60,691 bases of DNA from Prevotellaceae bacterium UBA6417 (GTDB lineage Bacteria; Bacteroidota; Bacteroidia; Bacteroidales; Bacteroidaceae), in the NCBI GenBank assembly GCA_002439755.1, contig DJPH01000054.1, forward strand, positions 1 to 60,691, written 5' to 3'. A program made the translations under genes and the position numbers. The notes beneath the pieces were generated by a model. The model did not search any database, was not told where the DNA came from, and saw only the letters and a program-made list of their open reading frames with translations. This document shows positions 16,333 to 25,596 of this stretch, piece by piece; within the stretch, counting starts at the first letter, position 1, and each line of letters begins with the position of its first letter.

Positions 16333-17649
16333 ATGAATATTGCGGTTATCGGAACGGGATATGTGGGTTTAGTTTCCGGGGCTTGTTTTGCCCAAATGGG
16401 AAATGATGTTTCGTGTGTCGATGTTGATGCTGAAAAAATCGAAAATCTGCAACAGGGCATCATTCCCATATATGAACGAGAACTGGATGCATTGGTACAG
16501 AACAATTATCACGCGGGACGCCTTCATTTTACAACGCGTCTTACAGATTGCCTGGATAGTGTAGATTTGGTTTTTACCGCAGTAGGGACACCGCCTGACG
16601 AAGACGGGAGTGCAGATTTAAGCTATGTGTTGTCTGTGGCACGCGAAGTGGGACAAAATATGAGCCATTATTTGGTTCTTGTAACCAAAAGTACAGTTCC
16701 TGTCGGTACAGCGGAAAAAGTTCGAAGTGTCATTCTCGAAGAACTCCAAAAACGTGGAGTGAATATTCCTTTCGATGTAGCCAGTAATCCCGAATTTCTT
16801 AAGGAAGGCACGGCAGTAAAGGACTTCATGAGCCCCGACCGTGTTGTTGTCGGCGTTGACAGTGAACGTTCAAAGGAACTTCTTACGCGTCTTTATCATC
16901 CTTTTTTGTTAAACAACTTCCGAGTTATATTTACCGACGTGCGTTCTGCAGAAATGATCAAGTATGCGGCCAATAGCATGCTTGCCACACGTATTAGTTT
17001 CATGAACGAAATTGCAAACCTATGCGAGCTTGTCGGCGCAGATGTTAACATGGTCCGCAAGGGTGTTGGCGCGGATTTGCGTATAGGCTCAAAGTTCCTT
17101 TATCCAGGTTGCGGCTATGGCGGTTCTTGTTTTCCCAAGGACGTGAAAGCTCTTATACATACGGCAGAGGAGCATGGCTATGAGATGCGTGTGCTTAAAG
17201 CTGTGGAGGAGGTCAACCAGCGTCAGAAGACGGTGCTTTATGAAAAGACGGCTGACTATTTTCATCATCAACTTGCGGATAAGACAATTGCGCTTTGGGG
17301 GCTTTCTTTCAAGGCAGAGACCGATGACATGCGCGAAGCCACTTCTTTGGTTGTGATGCGTCTTCTTCTTGATAGTGGTTGCAAGATTCGTGTTTTTGAT
17401 CCTCAGGCCATGGATGAATGTCGTCGTCGGATGGGTGAAAAGCTCTATTATGCCAAGGATATTTATGATGCTTCCAATGGGGCTGATGCCATTCTTGTCT
17501 TAACCGAATGGACGCAGTTCAGAATGCCCGATTGGGGAAAAATAGCTGCTGAGATGAAGCATCTTCTTGTTGTTGATGGCCGCAATCTGTATATTCCGGA
17601 GGTTGTTGAACGCTATGGATTCAAATACCTTTCTATTGGAAGAAAATAG
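16333..17649 (+). CDS. ugd: UDP-glucose 6-dehydrogenase
   Basis: Oxidises UDP-glucose to UDP-glucuronate with two NAD, supplying uronic acid precursors for capsule, exopolysaccharide or LPS. The Rossmann motif GTGYVG lies at residues 7-12. The catalytic cysteine is in YGGSCFPKD at about residue 266. The C-terminal domain contains the SFKAETDDMREA segment. At 438 residues it is full length. No other polysaccharide gene is adjacent, so it is probably a general precursor enzyme here. It is separated from secG by about 100 bases. Confidence 0.95.
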   Translation: MNIAVIGTGYVGLVSGACFAQMGNDVSCVDVDAEKIENLQQGIIPIYERELDALVQNNYHAGRLHFTTRLTDCLDSVDLVFTAVGTPPDEDGSADLSYVLSVAREVGQNMSHYLVLVTKSTVPVGTAEKVRSVILEELQKRGVNIPFDVASNPEFLKEGTAVKDFMSPDRVVVGVDSERSKELLTRLYHPFLLNNFRVIFTDVRSAEMIKYAANSMLATRISFMNEIANLCELVGADVNMVRKGVGADLRIGSKFLYPGCGYGGSCFPKDVKALIHTAEEHGYEMRVLKAVEEVNQRQKTVLYEKTADYFHHQLADKTIALWGLSFKAETDDMREATSLVVMRLLLDSGCKIRVFDPQAMDECRRRMGEKLYYAKDIYDASNGADAILVLTEWTQFRMPDWGKIAAEMKHLLVVDGRNLYIPEVVERYGFKYLSIGRK

Positions 17650-17720
17650 GATGGTGCTTGTATGAGCCCTTTTGCCGGAGTTATGCCGGTGTGTTTGTCA
17701 AGTCTTATTTTTAGTGCTAT

Positions 17721-19706
17721 ATGAAAAGAAATTTCTTGTCTTTATTGATGCTGTTTGTTTGTTCCACTCTTTTTTCCAAGCAGCAGAAAACAGTTGAACA
17801 CAGTTATCCAATTCAGCCGGTTCCTTTTACATCGGTCAAAGTCTGTGATGCTTTTTGGACTCCGCGTTTAGAAGTAAGCCGCGATGTTACGATTCCCATT
17901 GCTTTCCATCAAAGTGAGATAACCGGTCGCATCGAGCATTTTCGTCTTGCTGCTCATCCCAATGATACCATCAAACCGAAAGGTCTTTATTTTGATGACA
18001 GCGATGTTTTCAAGATAATCGAAGGCGCTGCTTACTCTTTGCAGACTTTTCCCGACAAAAAACTTGAGAATAAGGTTGATAGCATTATAGATTTGATTGC
18101 GGCCGCTCAGGAGCCTGATGGCTACCTGTATACTTTCCGCACGATGAATCCCAAATTTCACGGCAATGAGATGGTCGGCCCGCATCGCTGGCTGAATGTC
18201 GAACGAGGTTCGCACGAATTATATAACCAGGGGCATTTGATTGAAGGTGCTGTGGCTTATTATATGGCTACGGGCAAGCGCAAGCTTCTGGATGTAGCCA
18301 TCAAGTCGGCCGATTGTATCTGCAAAGCCATTGGCCCCGGTGAGGGGCAGCTCAAGATTGTTCCCGGACACGAAGAAATAGAGCTGGCTCTTTGTAAGCT
18401 TTATCTGGTGACAGGAACAGAACGCTATTTGGACGAGGCCCGCTTTTTTCTGGATATGCGCGGACGCACAGAAAAAAAGTGGGAGTATATACAGAGCCAC
18501 AAGCCGATAGCTGAGCAGACCGAGGCGGTCGGTCACGCCGTGCGTGCCGCTTATCTTTATTGCGGTATAGCCGATGTGGCGGCTCTCACCGGCAACAATG
18601 ACTATGTGAAAATAATCGATACCATCTGGCAGGACATTATTCAACACCGTCTTTATCTGATTGGAGGCATTGGGTCGCGGCGTGGGAGCGAAGCGTTTGG
18701 AAATGCCTACGAGTTGCCGAACGAAACCGCTTATAACGAAACCTGTGCAGCCATTGCCTTGACCTTTTTGAATCAGCGCCTGTTTCTTTTGCATGGTGAC
18801 AGCAAGTATATCGATGTCCTTGAACGCACTCTTTACAATGGCTTGCTTTCCGGTGTCTCTATGGAGGGTAATACGTTCTTCTATCCCAATCCATTGAGTT
18901 CTCATGGAGGTTACAAACGCAGCCATTGGTTTGGTTGTGCTTGTTGCCCCTCCAATATTTGTCGTTTTATTCCTTCATTGCCCGGCTATGTCTATGCGGT
19001 GAAAGGACGAAAGGTGTATGTCAATTTGTTCCTGTCCAATTCTGCTTCGCTTCAGGTGGAGGGAAAAACCGTTGCTTTGTCGCAGTCGACCACTTACCCG
19101 TGGAACGGAGATATCAAACTGACTGTAAATAAAAACTCGGCCGGCAATTTTGCAATGGCCATCCGTATTCCCGGTTGGTTGCTCAACCGTCCTGTTCCCG
19201 GAGACCTTTATTCCTATGCCGACGGCCTTCAGCCCAAATACGTTGTAAAGGTCAATGGAAAGCCTGTAGACGGACAAATGGAGCAGGGCTATTTTATAAT
19301 TGAGCGTAAATGGAAAAAGAATGATGTTGTAGAAATAGCTTTCGATATGCCGACTCGTGTTGTCAAAGCCAATGAGAAAGTAAAAGACGACCGCGACATG
19401 GTTGCCATCGAGCGCGGTCCAATCGTATATTGTGCAGAAGAGGCCGATAATCCCTCCGGTGTATTTACAATGTTGCTTCCCACACGCCCTGAATTGTCGC
19501 TTGAGAAAGGTCCTGCGGCTTTGAAGGGTGTCGAAGGTGTCAGCGTCAAGGCGCAACGCCTGTCGTACAACAGTGACGGCCTTGTCGAGACTTCACCCGA
19601 AATCATGCATCTGATACCCTATTATGCATGGAATCATCGCGGAGCCGGGCAAATGAAAGTGTGGTTGCCTCAGGGAATACGTGAGGTTGAGCCTAAGAAA
19701 CCTTGA
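17721..19706 (+). CDS. GH127-family glycoside hydrolase, probable beta-L-arabinofuranosidase
   Basis: A 661-residue exported enzyme with an N-terminal signal peptide (about residues 1-19). It has the GH127 (former DUF1680) alpha-barrel sequence. The zinc/cysteine active site known from Bifidobacterium HypBA1 (Glu338, Cys340, Cys417, Cys418) appears to match Glu340, Cys342, Cys408 and Cys409, in NETCAA and GCACCPS. These enzymes release beta-L-arabinofuranose from plant glycoproteins and pectin; some relatives have other specificities. It stands alone, with no SusC/SusD pair, regulator or other glycosidase near it, unlike most such genes in this phylum. Confidence 0.88.
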   Translation: MKRNFLSLLMLFVCSTLFSKQQKTVEHSYPIQPVPFTSVKVCDAFWTPRLEVSRDVTIPIAFHQSEITGRIEHFRLAAHPNDTIKPKGLYFDDSDVFKIIEGAAYSLQTFPDKKLENKVDSIIDLIAAAQEPDGYLYTFRTMNPKFHGNEMVGPHRWLNVERGSHELYNQGHLIEGAVAYYMATGKRKLLDVAIKSADCICKAIGPGEGQLKIVPGHEEIELALCKLYLVTGTERYLDEARFFLDMRGRTEKKWEYIQSHKPIAEQTEAVGHAVRAAYLYCGIADVAALTGNNDYVKIIDTIWQDIIQHRLYLIGGIGSRRGSEAFGNAYELPNETAYNETCAAIALTFLNQRLFLLHGDSKYIDVLERTLYNGLLSGVSMEGNTFFYPNPLSSHGGYKRSHWFGCACCPSNICRFIPSLPGYVYAVKGRKVYVNLFLSNSASLQVEGKTVALSQSTTYPWNGDIKLTVNKNSAGNFAMAIRIPGWLLNRPVPGDLYSYADGLQPKYVVKVNGKPVDGQMEQGYFIIERKWKKNDVVEIAFDMPTRVVKANEKVKDDRDMVAIERGPIVYCAEEADNPSGVFTMLLPTRPELSLEKGPAALKGVEGVSVKAQRLSYNSDGLVETSPEIMHLIPYYAWNHRGAGQMKVWLPQGIREVEPKKP

Positions 19707-19852
19707 GAACTTGTTTTGTTCCCGGAGTGCTTTGCTCCAAAATCAGTGCCTTTTGTTTTTGATTTGCTGCCTGTGAAAACCAATTTGCAGCACAAGAAAA
19801 AACAGGAGGCCAAGGCTCTTAAAATCGTTGTATTGCAGAACTAAAGAAAAGA

Positions 19853-20779
19853 ATGCTTCCTGTTTTATTTGCTCCCTTGCAGGGAGTGACCGATCATGTG
19901 TTCAGAAAGGCCTATGAGGCTGTCTTTGCCGGTGTTGAAGAATACTATACGCCTTTTATCCGTTGGGAACATGGCAGTCTTCGCAACAAGGATGCGAAAG
20001 AGCTGGCTGTATTGGCCGAAGAACCTAAAACCGTTGTCCAGCTATTGCCGGCAAATCGCGACCAGGCTGTGTGTCTTGCCAATGAAGTCCGTGCCAAAGG
20101 CTATTCAAGGGCTGATATCAATATGGGTTGTCCTTTCCCGAAGATAGTACATGCCGGTGCCGGTGCCGGCTTACTGGAAAATCCGCAGCGTGTCAAAGAG
20201 GTTTTGAGCGTGGCCAACGAATTTCCTGATATAAAGTTTTCGTTGAAGTTGCGGTGCGGACTCAAATGCAGCGATGAATTATGGCAATTGACTGATATTA
20301 TCAATGGCGTATGTCTTCATCATGTCACATTGCATCCGCGTACGGCCGGCGAAGGCTATGAAGGGAACCCCGACCTTGAAGTCTTTGGCCGATTTGTAAG
20401 ACAATGCTGCCACAAGGTCGTTTATAACGGCAACATAACATCTTTGAATGATATAATTCGGATTGAAAAGGAATTTCCGGGTGTCGGGGCTGTTATGGTG
20501 GGGCGCGGTTTGGCAGGCCGTCCGGACATGTTGGCAGCCTTGGATCATGACAGCGATAAACGCAGGGCATTGTGCAGCTCTTTTTATAACCGCATATATG
20601 AAGCATATGCACGGCTGTTGTGTGGCGAGACCCAATTATTGATGAAAATGCAATCTTTCTGGCAGTTCTTTTTGCCTGATGCCGATCGAAAACTTAAAAA
20701 GAAGATTCAGAAGACCAACAGCCTGGCAATGCTGGAAGAGTGTGCCCGCAGGATTATAGCCGGATATCCTTTTGCTTGA
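19853..20779 (+). CDS. tRNA-dihydrouridine synthase family protein
   Basis: A 308-residue FMN-dependent reductase that converts uridine to dihydrouridine in the tRNA D-loop. The FAPLQGVTD start, the catalytic Cys93 in NMGCPFPKI, LKLRCG for FMN phosphate contact and VGRGLAGRPD near residue 221 are present. The shorter length and overall pattern are closer to DusC/DusB-like members than to DusA, but I do not assign the subtype. It converges with the DUF4369 gene 14 bases downstream. Confidence 0.9.
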   Translation: MLPVLFAPLQGVTDHVFRKAYEAVFAGVEEYYTPFIRWEHGSLRNKDAKELAVLAEEPKTVVQLLPANRDQAVCLANEVRAKGYSRADINMGCPFPKIVHAGAGAGLLENPQRVKEVLSVANEFPDIKFSLKLRCGLKCSDELWQLTDIINGVCLHHVTLHPRTAGEGYEGNPDLEVFGRFVRQCCHKVVYNGNITSLNDIIRIEKEFPGVGAVMVGRGLAGRPDMLAALDHDSDKRRALCSSFYNRIYEAYARLLCGETQLLMKMQSFWQFFLPDADRKLKKKIQKTNSLAMLEECARRIIAGYPFA

Positions 20780-20793
20780 AAAGAGATGACGTG

Positions 20794-21516
20794 TCAGAAC
20801 CCGTCGGAAGAATGTGTCTGACGCAAAAAACGCATATTCGACTCGGCGGCGCGCATATAGTTGCTGACAAAAGGCTGTTTGTGAAACGACGGTGAAGTCT
20901 TTTCGATTATTTGCTTGATTTGCGGTGTCAGGATAGGGTATGGGTATTGGCTGCAAAGCATCATGAAATAGGTCGTACCCAAAATGTTGCTGTTGTTGTT
21001 GATGATGAATGCAGTTTCAAGGTCTTCGATTTTACTGTAAAGCTTGTCGGCCTTTCCTGCGAGCTGTTTATGGACTTTTGACGGGGATGCACCCGAAAGT
21101 ATGAGCCTGGCTTCGCGGTTTGAAAGTTCGATGATTTGGTTTTCTATCTGGCTTTTTTGCTCAAGGAAGCGATAAAGCCGGTTGTTGAGCGAGCCTCCGG
21201 TGACTTTCTGCTCTACATTGTTGATCTTGATGCTTAAATTGGCGTTTTCTATGACAACAGGCATGACACTTTCATTGTCCATACACAATTCTCCCATGCA
21301 AGTCGAGTCGATCATGCCCATAAAATTGAACTTGCCGTGAATAACTTCACATGAATCAAGGTCACGCAGATGGTCATTGCTGGTAAGAACTTTCAAATAC
21401 AGCATGCGTCCGTCTAAAGCGGACACGGTGGAGTCTCCGCTGATGTTGTACTGCTCGGAACATGAGGCAAGCAATACAGATAGCGAAACAAAGATATAGT
21501 ATTTCAGTCTATACAT
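20794..21516 (-). CDS. DUF4369-type lipoprotein
   Basis: A 240-residue lipoprotein with lipobox LLASC (Cys19). The N-terminal domain (YNISGDSTVSALDGRMLYLKV through about residue 115) fits the Bacteroidetes DUF4369 beta-rich domain, often fused to thioredoxin domains. Here the rest is a helical segment (EQKSQIENQIIELSNREARL) with no CxxC, so no redox activity is indicated. It probably faces the periplasm or outer-membrane inner leaflet. Function is unknown. Confidence 0.75.
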   Translation of the reverse strand: MYRLKYYIFVSLSVLLASCSEQYNISGDSTVSALDGRMLYLKVLTSNDHLRDLDSCEVIHGKFNFMGMIDSTCMGELCMDNESVMPVVIENANLSIKINNVEQKVTGGSLNNRLYRFLEQKSQIENQIIELSNREARLILSGASPSKVHKQLAGKADKLYSKIEDLETAFIINNNSNILGTTYFMMLCSQYPYPILTPQIKQIIEKTSPSFHKQPFVSNYMRAAESNMRFLRQTHSSDGF

Positions 21517-21549
21517 TGTACAGCAGCATGGTTTGAACTAAAAACAAGG

Positions 21550-21557
21550 CAAATATA
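21550..21557 (-). promoter_or_regulatory. -7 element for the DUF4369 lipoprotein gene
   Basis: On the minus strand TATATTTG occupies 21557-21550, 34 bases before the start codon. No clear -33 TTTG is seen. Confidence 0.4.
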
Positions 21558-21695
21558 AAAACAATTGGCTCAACTTGTCTGTGTGCTTAACGCTATATAT
21601 GGATTTTACACGTAATTTGAAAAGACGACGTTAACAGACTGTTCTCTAAAGTCGCTAACGCTGCCCATTTTGTTAATAAGCGTTTTTGCAGACAG

Positions 21696-22073
21696 TCAAG
21701 TCCTTTTGTCTTCTTTCTTGAGCTCGGCGGGAATGCGAAATGCCGTATAAAGTTCAAGCAGCGCGCCGATGCTCAGGCTCACCATCCATTCGTTGTGCGT
21801 GGTATATGGAATGTTGTACAAGTTGCCGAACATCAGTACTCCTGTAATGAGCAAAAAGATGGAGCCAAGCACTTGCTGTGAGCGCAAACGCTTTAATACA
21901 AGACTTTTTCCTTCATAGGAAGCCATAAATTGCATGGATGCGAATGCTATGACCCCTATGCTGTAGAGGTAAGGCGCGATGTTCAGCTTTGGAAGCCAAA
22001 GCATAGTTCCAAGCAAGAGAAGAATGCCTCCGGCCTGGTAGATGAAATTGTGCAAGGGTGTCAGTTGTTTCAT
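21696..22073 (-). CDS. Small four-helix membrane protein
   Basis: A 125-residue protein with four predicted membrane helices (about residues 8-26, 33-50, 67-85 and 95-113) and a charged C-terminal end (PAELKKEDKRT). No enzymatic motif is visible and I do not recognise a named family. Its ATG overlaps the divIC stop by four bases, so it is translated with that cell-division gene, and a membrane-related role is likely. Confidence 0.75.
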   Translation of the reverse strand: MKQLTPLHNFIYQAGGILLLLGTMLWLPKLNIAPYLYSIGVIAFASMQFMASYEGKSLVLKRLRSQQVLGSIFLLITGVLMFGNLYNIPYTTHNEWMVSLSIGALLELYTAFRIPAELKKEDKRT

Positions 22074-22369
22074 TGCTTGCTGAATACGTAAATGTCCTCG
22101 TCAGGCTTTTTCATGAAGTAGCGTTCCCTTGCGATTTTTTCCATCGCATCGGGATCTGTATCAAGCAGCTTTAGCATCCGCGTATCTTTTTCGTATTGAG
22201 ACCTGTATGAACCGATTTCTTCCTCCAGCTGTTTGATTTCTTCTTTTTGCTTGTAGAGGTTGTAATAGCTGTTAGGATCCAGAAACCCTACAATGAGGGA
22301 AAAAAGAATGATGGCAACCAAATATCTGTGGCGGCATATGAAATCCCAACAATTGCGCAGTTTTGACAT
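22070..22369 (-). CDS. FtsB/DivIC-type septum formation initiator
   Basis: A 99-residue bitopic protein: a short cytoplasmic tail, one membrane helix (about residues 17-31) and a periplasmic coiled coil (LYKQKEEIKQLEEEIGSY) followed by the conserved DAMEKIARERYFMKKPDEDIY segment. This is the DivIC/FtsB form that works with FtsL and FtsQ at the divisome. The frame is open further upstream, but ATG 22369 gives the family-typical start (MSKLRN) and fits the promoter at 22400-22407, so the longer version is rejected. Confidence 0.88.
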   Translation of the reverse strand: MSKLRNCWDFICRHRYLVAIILFSLIVGFLDPNSYYNLYKQKEEIKQLEEEIGSYRSQYEKDTRMLKLLDTDPDAMEKIARERYFMKKPDEDIYVFSKQ

Positions 22370-22399
22370 TTTCGGATGCTTATAGTCTGTAATTCCCGG

Positions 22400-22407
22400 C
22401 AAAGTTA
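22400..22407 (-). promoter_or_regulatory. -7 element for divIC
   Basis: On the minus strand TAACTTTG occupies 22407-22400, 31 bases before the divIC ATG. It lies back to back with the dnaX promoter in the same 160-base gap. Confidence 0.5.
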
Positions 22408-22492
22408 GTGAATCCTTGCAAGTTGACGAAAAAAACGTTGCCCTTTTATTTGATTTAGCATGGTTGCGGAGGTCTGATTCAGCTATTTTTCG

Positions 22493-22500
22493 TAAGTTTG
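22493..22500 (+). promoter_or_regulatory. -7 element for dnaX
   Basis: TAAGTTTG at 22493-22500 lies 32 bases before the dnaX ATG. It also argues against the longer reading frame from 22416, because translation would then begin upstream of the transcript start. Confidence 0.55.
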
Positions 22501-22532
22501 CGGTAGTCGAAAAAAGACGCATTACAACCCCG

Positions 22533-24281
22533 ATGGAGAATTTTATTGTTTCTGCCCGAAAATACAGGCCTGCCACGTTTGAAGATGTGGTGGGGCAGCA
22601 GTCATTGGCCAATACGCTGAAGCGGGCCATCATCAACCATAAATTGGCCGGTGCCTATCTTTTCTGCGGTCCGCGTGGAGTAGGCAAGACGACATGTGCC
22701 CGCATTTTTGCAAAAGCCATCAACTGCCTGCATCCACAAGCCGATGGTGAAGCATGCAACGAATGCGAGAGCTGCATATCGTTTAATGAACAGCGCAGCA
22801 TGAATATACAGGAACTCAATGCCGCAGCAAACAATTCGGTCGATGATATCAGGCAAATCATTGACCAGGTGCGCATACCGCCGCAAATAGGCAATTATAA
22901 GGTAATCATACTTGACGAAGTCCATATGCTTTCGCAAAGTGCATCCAACGCTTTGCTGAAGACATTGGAAGAACCGCCTTCCTATGTAATATTTATCCTG
23001 GCAACGACCGAAAAGCAGAAAATCCTGCCGACAATATTGAGCCGCTGTCAGATCTTTGATTTCAACAGGATGGAAATCAATGATATTGTAGGGCAACTGA
23101 TGAAAGTGGCAACCAATGAGCATATAGGCTTTGAAGAGCAGGCTCTGAATGTCATTGCACAAAAGGCCGATGGCGGCATGCGCGATGCCCTTTCGATATT
23201 TGACCAGGTAACAAACTATTCCGGAGGCAACATTACCTATGACAGTGTATTGAAATGCTTGAATGTCTTGGACTATGATTACTATTTCAAGATGACAGAC
23301 GCTTTTATCAGGCATCAGGTGAGCGAAGCACTTTTGCTTTTCAACGACATAGTGAACAAGGGCTTTGACGGAGGCGTTTTCATTGGAGGGTTAGCCCGCC
23401 ACATGCGTGACCTGCTGGTAAGCCGCGATGCTGAAACGACCCGTTTGCTTGATGTGGCGGAAAGTGTGAAGCAGCGCTATGCGGCGCAGGCCCGGCAATG
23501 TGGTCTGAAATTCTTGTACAAGGCCATTCGCAAGTGCGACAAGTGTTCCAATGAATACAAACTGTCGTATAATAAGCGGTTGTCCGTAGAAATCACACTG
23601 ATAGAGCTGGCACAAAGTTCCGAAGACGATGACGGTGTGGGGCTTGTCCCTGGGCATCAAATAAAACCGATATTCAAGGAAACAGCAAGCCGGTCGGAAT
23701 CTCCGGCTAAGTCAGTGACAGCGGCACCGATGAGCGTGACAGTGGTTGCCGAGACAAAGCATGCCGAAGCGAAGCCCATGCCCAAAGAACCCGAAAAAGA
23801 GCAAGAGGAATCTCATCTGCAAAGGCGGCATATACCAACCATACGATTGTCCGGTAAGCAGGAGGAGGCGAAACCTCAGCAGGTTTTGGGAGAAGCACCG
23901 GTGGAGTATGCCGCCGGAAAACCATTCGGACAAGCCGAACTGACCTATTATTGGAATCAGTTTGCCGCGGAATTGCCGCCGCAAGAGGCAGCCGTAAGCG
24001 GCCGCATGAGGCAGATGGAGGTAAAACAAGTGGGAGATACACAAGTGGAAGTGCATGTGAATAATGCGGAAGTGATGAATTTCATGTCGCGCTATATTCC
24101 ACGGATTGAAGAATATCTCAAGAACAAATTGAACAATCGCGATGTGAAGATTGTCCAAAAGGTTCTTGTCACAAAAGAACAGTCGCTGCGTTACAGCCCA
24201 CAAGAGCTGTTGAATAAATTAGTGGCCGAAAACACGGGACTGGCCAAAATGAAAGACAGTCTGGGCCTGGAGCTTGACTGA
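22533..24281 (+). CDS. dnaX: DNA polymerase III subunits gamma and tau
   Basis: The clamp-loader ATPase, 582 residues from ATG 22533. It starts in the family-typical way (SARKYRPATFEDVVGQ). Walker A is GPRGVGKTT, followed by four zinc-binding cysteines in CLHPQADGEACNECESC. Walker B is ILDEVH and the sensor region is ATTEKQKILPTI. The C-terminal third is a Pro/Glu/Lys-rich linker followed by a folded tail, as in tau. No slippery A-run for programmed frameshifting was noticed. It converges with queF, leaving a 4-base gap. Confidence 0.95.
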   Translation: MENFIVSARKYRPATFEDVVGQQSLANTLKRAIINHKLAGAYLFCGPRGVGKTTCARIFAKAINCLHPQADGEACNECESCISFNEQRSMNIQELNAAANNSVDDIRQIIDQVRIPPQIGNYKVIILDEVHMLSQSASNALLKTLEEPPSYVIFILATTEKQKILPTILSRCQIFDFNRMEINDIVGQLMKVATNEHIGFEEQALNVIAQKADGGMRDALSIFDQVTNYSGGNITYDSVLKCLNVLDYDYYFKMTDAFIRHQVSEALLLFNDIVNKGFDGGVFIGGLARHMRDLLVSRDAETTRLLDVAESVKQRYAAQARQCGLKFLYKAIRKCDKCSNEYKLSYNKRLSVEITLIELAQSSEDDDGVGLVPGHQIKPIFKETASRSESPAKSVTAAPMSVTVVAETKHAEAKPMPKEPEKEQEESHLQRRHIPTIRLSGKQEEAKPQQVLGEAPVEYAAGKPFGQAELTYYWNQFAAELPPQEAAVSGRMRQMEVKQVGDTQVEVHVNNAEVMNFMSRYIPRIEEYLKNKLNNRDVKIVQKVLVTKEQSLRYSPQELLNKLVAENTGLAKMKDSLGLELD

Positions 24282-24285
24282 GTGA

Positions 24286-24747
24286 CTACAAGTTTTGTCT
24301 GTCGAAGCGAAAACGGGCCAATTCCTCGTATTTCGTTCCGGGGCGTCCATAATTTGCAAAAGGATAGATGCTGATGCCTCCGCGAGGGGTGAAAAAGCCG
24401 GTTACTTCAATGTATTTCGGTTCCATTAAGCGAATAAGATCTTTCATGATGATGTTAATGCAATCTTCGTGAAAGTCTCCATGGTTACGAAAGCTGAAAA
24501 GATATAGTTTCAGGCTTTTGCTTTCAACCATTTTATGGTCGGGAATGTAGCAAATCCTTATTTCGGCAAAATCGGGCTGTCCCGTGATGGGGCAAAGAGA
24601 AGTGAATTCTGGGCAATTGAAGCGCACCCAATAATCGTTGCCGGGGTGTTTGTTTTCGAAAGTTTCAAGAACTTCCGGAGCATAGTTGGATTTATAGGAG
24701 GTCTTGCGGCCCAAAACTTTCAAGCCTTCGTTCTCTCTGCTATTCAT
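24286..24747 (-). CDS. queF: NADPH-dependent 7-cyano-7-deazaguanine reductase QueF
   Basis: Reduces preQ0 to preQ1 in queuosine biosynthesis. At 153 residues it is the short, YkvM-type form. The nucleophilic cysteine that forms the thioimide is Cys52 (FTSLCP), with the catalytic Asp59 in QPDF. The QueF signature ESKSLKLYLFSFRNHGDFHE is present. Its start overlaps the queC stop by four bases, so the two successive pathway enzymes are translated together. Confidence 0.96.
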   Translation of the reverse strand: MNSRENEGLKVLGRKTSYKSNYAPEVLETFENKHPGNDYWVRFNCPEFTSLCPITGQPDFAEIRICYIPDHKMVESKSLKLYLFSFRNHGDFHEDCINIIMKDLIRLMEPKYIEVTGFFTPRGGISIYPFANYGRPGTKYEELARFRFDRQNL

Positions 24748-25439
24748 ATAATAAGATCTTTAAAGTCGCGGCCTTCTGATTTTTGCTTTAGATAGGATTC
24801 CAGTCCTTCACGTCTCAGACGGCAAGAGGGACAGTGCCCGCATCCGTCACCGGGGATACCGTTGTAGCAGGTAACCGTATTGTTCCTTATATTGTCGAGC
24901 TCGCCCAATTGGTCGGCAAGTGCCCAAGTTTCGCACTTGTCAATCCACATAAGGGGAGTATGAATGACGAATTGTTCGTCCATGGCAAGATTAAGGGTAA
25001 CGTTCAAGCTTTTGATAAAAGCATCGCGGCAGTCGGGATAACCGCTGAAATCGGTTTGTGAGACACCTGTTACCAGGTGGCTTATGCCGCGTTCACGGGC
25101 GTATACGGCCGCAATGCTGATGAAAAACAAGTTTCTTCCGGGAACAAAGGTGTTGGGATAAGAGTCAGCCGGTTTTTCCTGATCCATTTCGATGTTTGGA
25201 TTGGTCAGCGAGTTCTGTCCTAATTGGGAAACAAAAGAAATGTCCATTGTGTCAAAGTGGACGCCGGCGTTTTTGGCGAGTTTTTCGGCATATTGCACTT
25301 CTATCACATGCTTTTGCCCGTAGATGAAAGTCAGGGCGTATACTTCTTTAAAGTGGCGTTTTGCCCAAAACAGGCAAGTGGATGAATCTTGTCCGCCGCT
25401 AAACACCACCAAAGCTTTTTCGCGGTTTACTTCTAACAT
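24744..25439 (-). CDS. queC: 7-cyano-7-deazaguanine synthase QueC
   Basis: Makes preQ0 from 7-carboxy-7-deazaguanine with ATP and ammonia. The PP-loop is SGGQDS at residues 14-19. The C-terminal zinc site CGDGCGHCPSC-type cysteines lie around residue 200. At 231 residues it is of normal length. queD and queE are not in the window. No preQ1-type riboswitch is evident, since the leader from the promoter is under 30 bases. Confidence 0.96.
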   Translation of the reverse strand: MLEVNREKALVVFSGGQDSSTCLFWAKRHFKEVYALTFIYGQKHVIEVQYAEKLAKNAGVHFDTMDISFVSQLGQNSLTNPNIEMDQEKPADSYPNTFVPGRNLFFISIAAVYARERGISHLVTGVSQTDFSGYPDCRDAFIKSLNVTLNLAMDEQFVIHTPLMWIDKCETWALADQLGELDNIRNNTVTCYNGIPGDGCGHCPSCRLRREGLESYLKQKSEGRDFKDLII

Positions 25440-25467
25440 GATGTCTTCATTTTAGTTTTCAGGGCTG

Positions 25468-25498
25468 CAAACTTAAGAAATATATTTGATATGGCAAA
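25468..25498 (-). promoter_or_regulatory. Promoter of queC-queF
   Basis: On the minus strand TTTG at 25498-25495 and TAAGTTTG at 25475-25468 are separated by exactly 19 bases, the best promoter match in the window. It faces away from the ffh gene in the same short gap. Confidence 0.7.
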
Positions 25499-25571
25499 AA
25501 TGCAGCCTGGGCCTCTTTTCTTATGGCTTCAAAGTTTTGTTTTGGCAATTATGTATTTGCGGAAAAAGTAG

Positions 25572-25579
25572 TATTTTTG
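25572..25579 (+). promoter_or_regulatory. -7 element for ffh
   Basis: TATTTTTG at 25572-25579 lies 17 bases before the ATG at 25597. It supports the shorter reading frame rather than a start at 25486. Confidence 0.55.
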
Positions 25580-25596
25580 CACCTAAAATCAAGAAT

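Noticed and set aside
22416..22532. N-terminal extension of dnaX
   Set aside because: The -7 element at 22493-22500 lies inside it and the family start is at 22533.
25440..25596. preQ1 riboswitch before queC
   Set aside because: The best promoter in the gap leaves under 30 bases of leader, too short for a known preQ1 aptamer plus expression platform.
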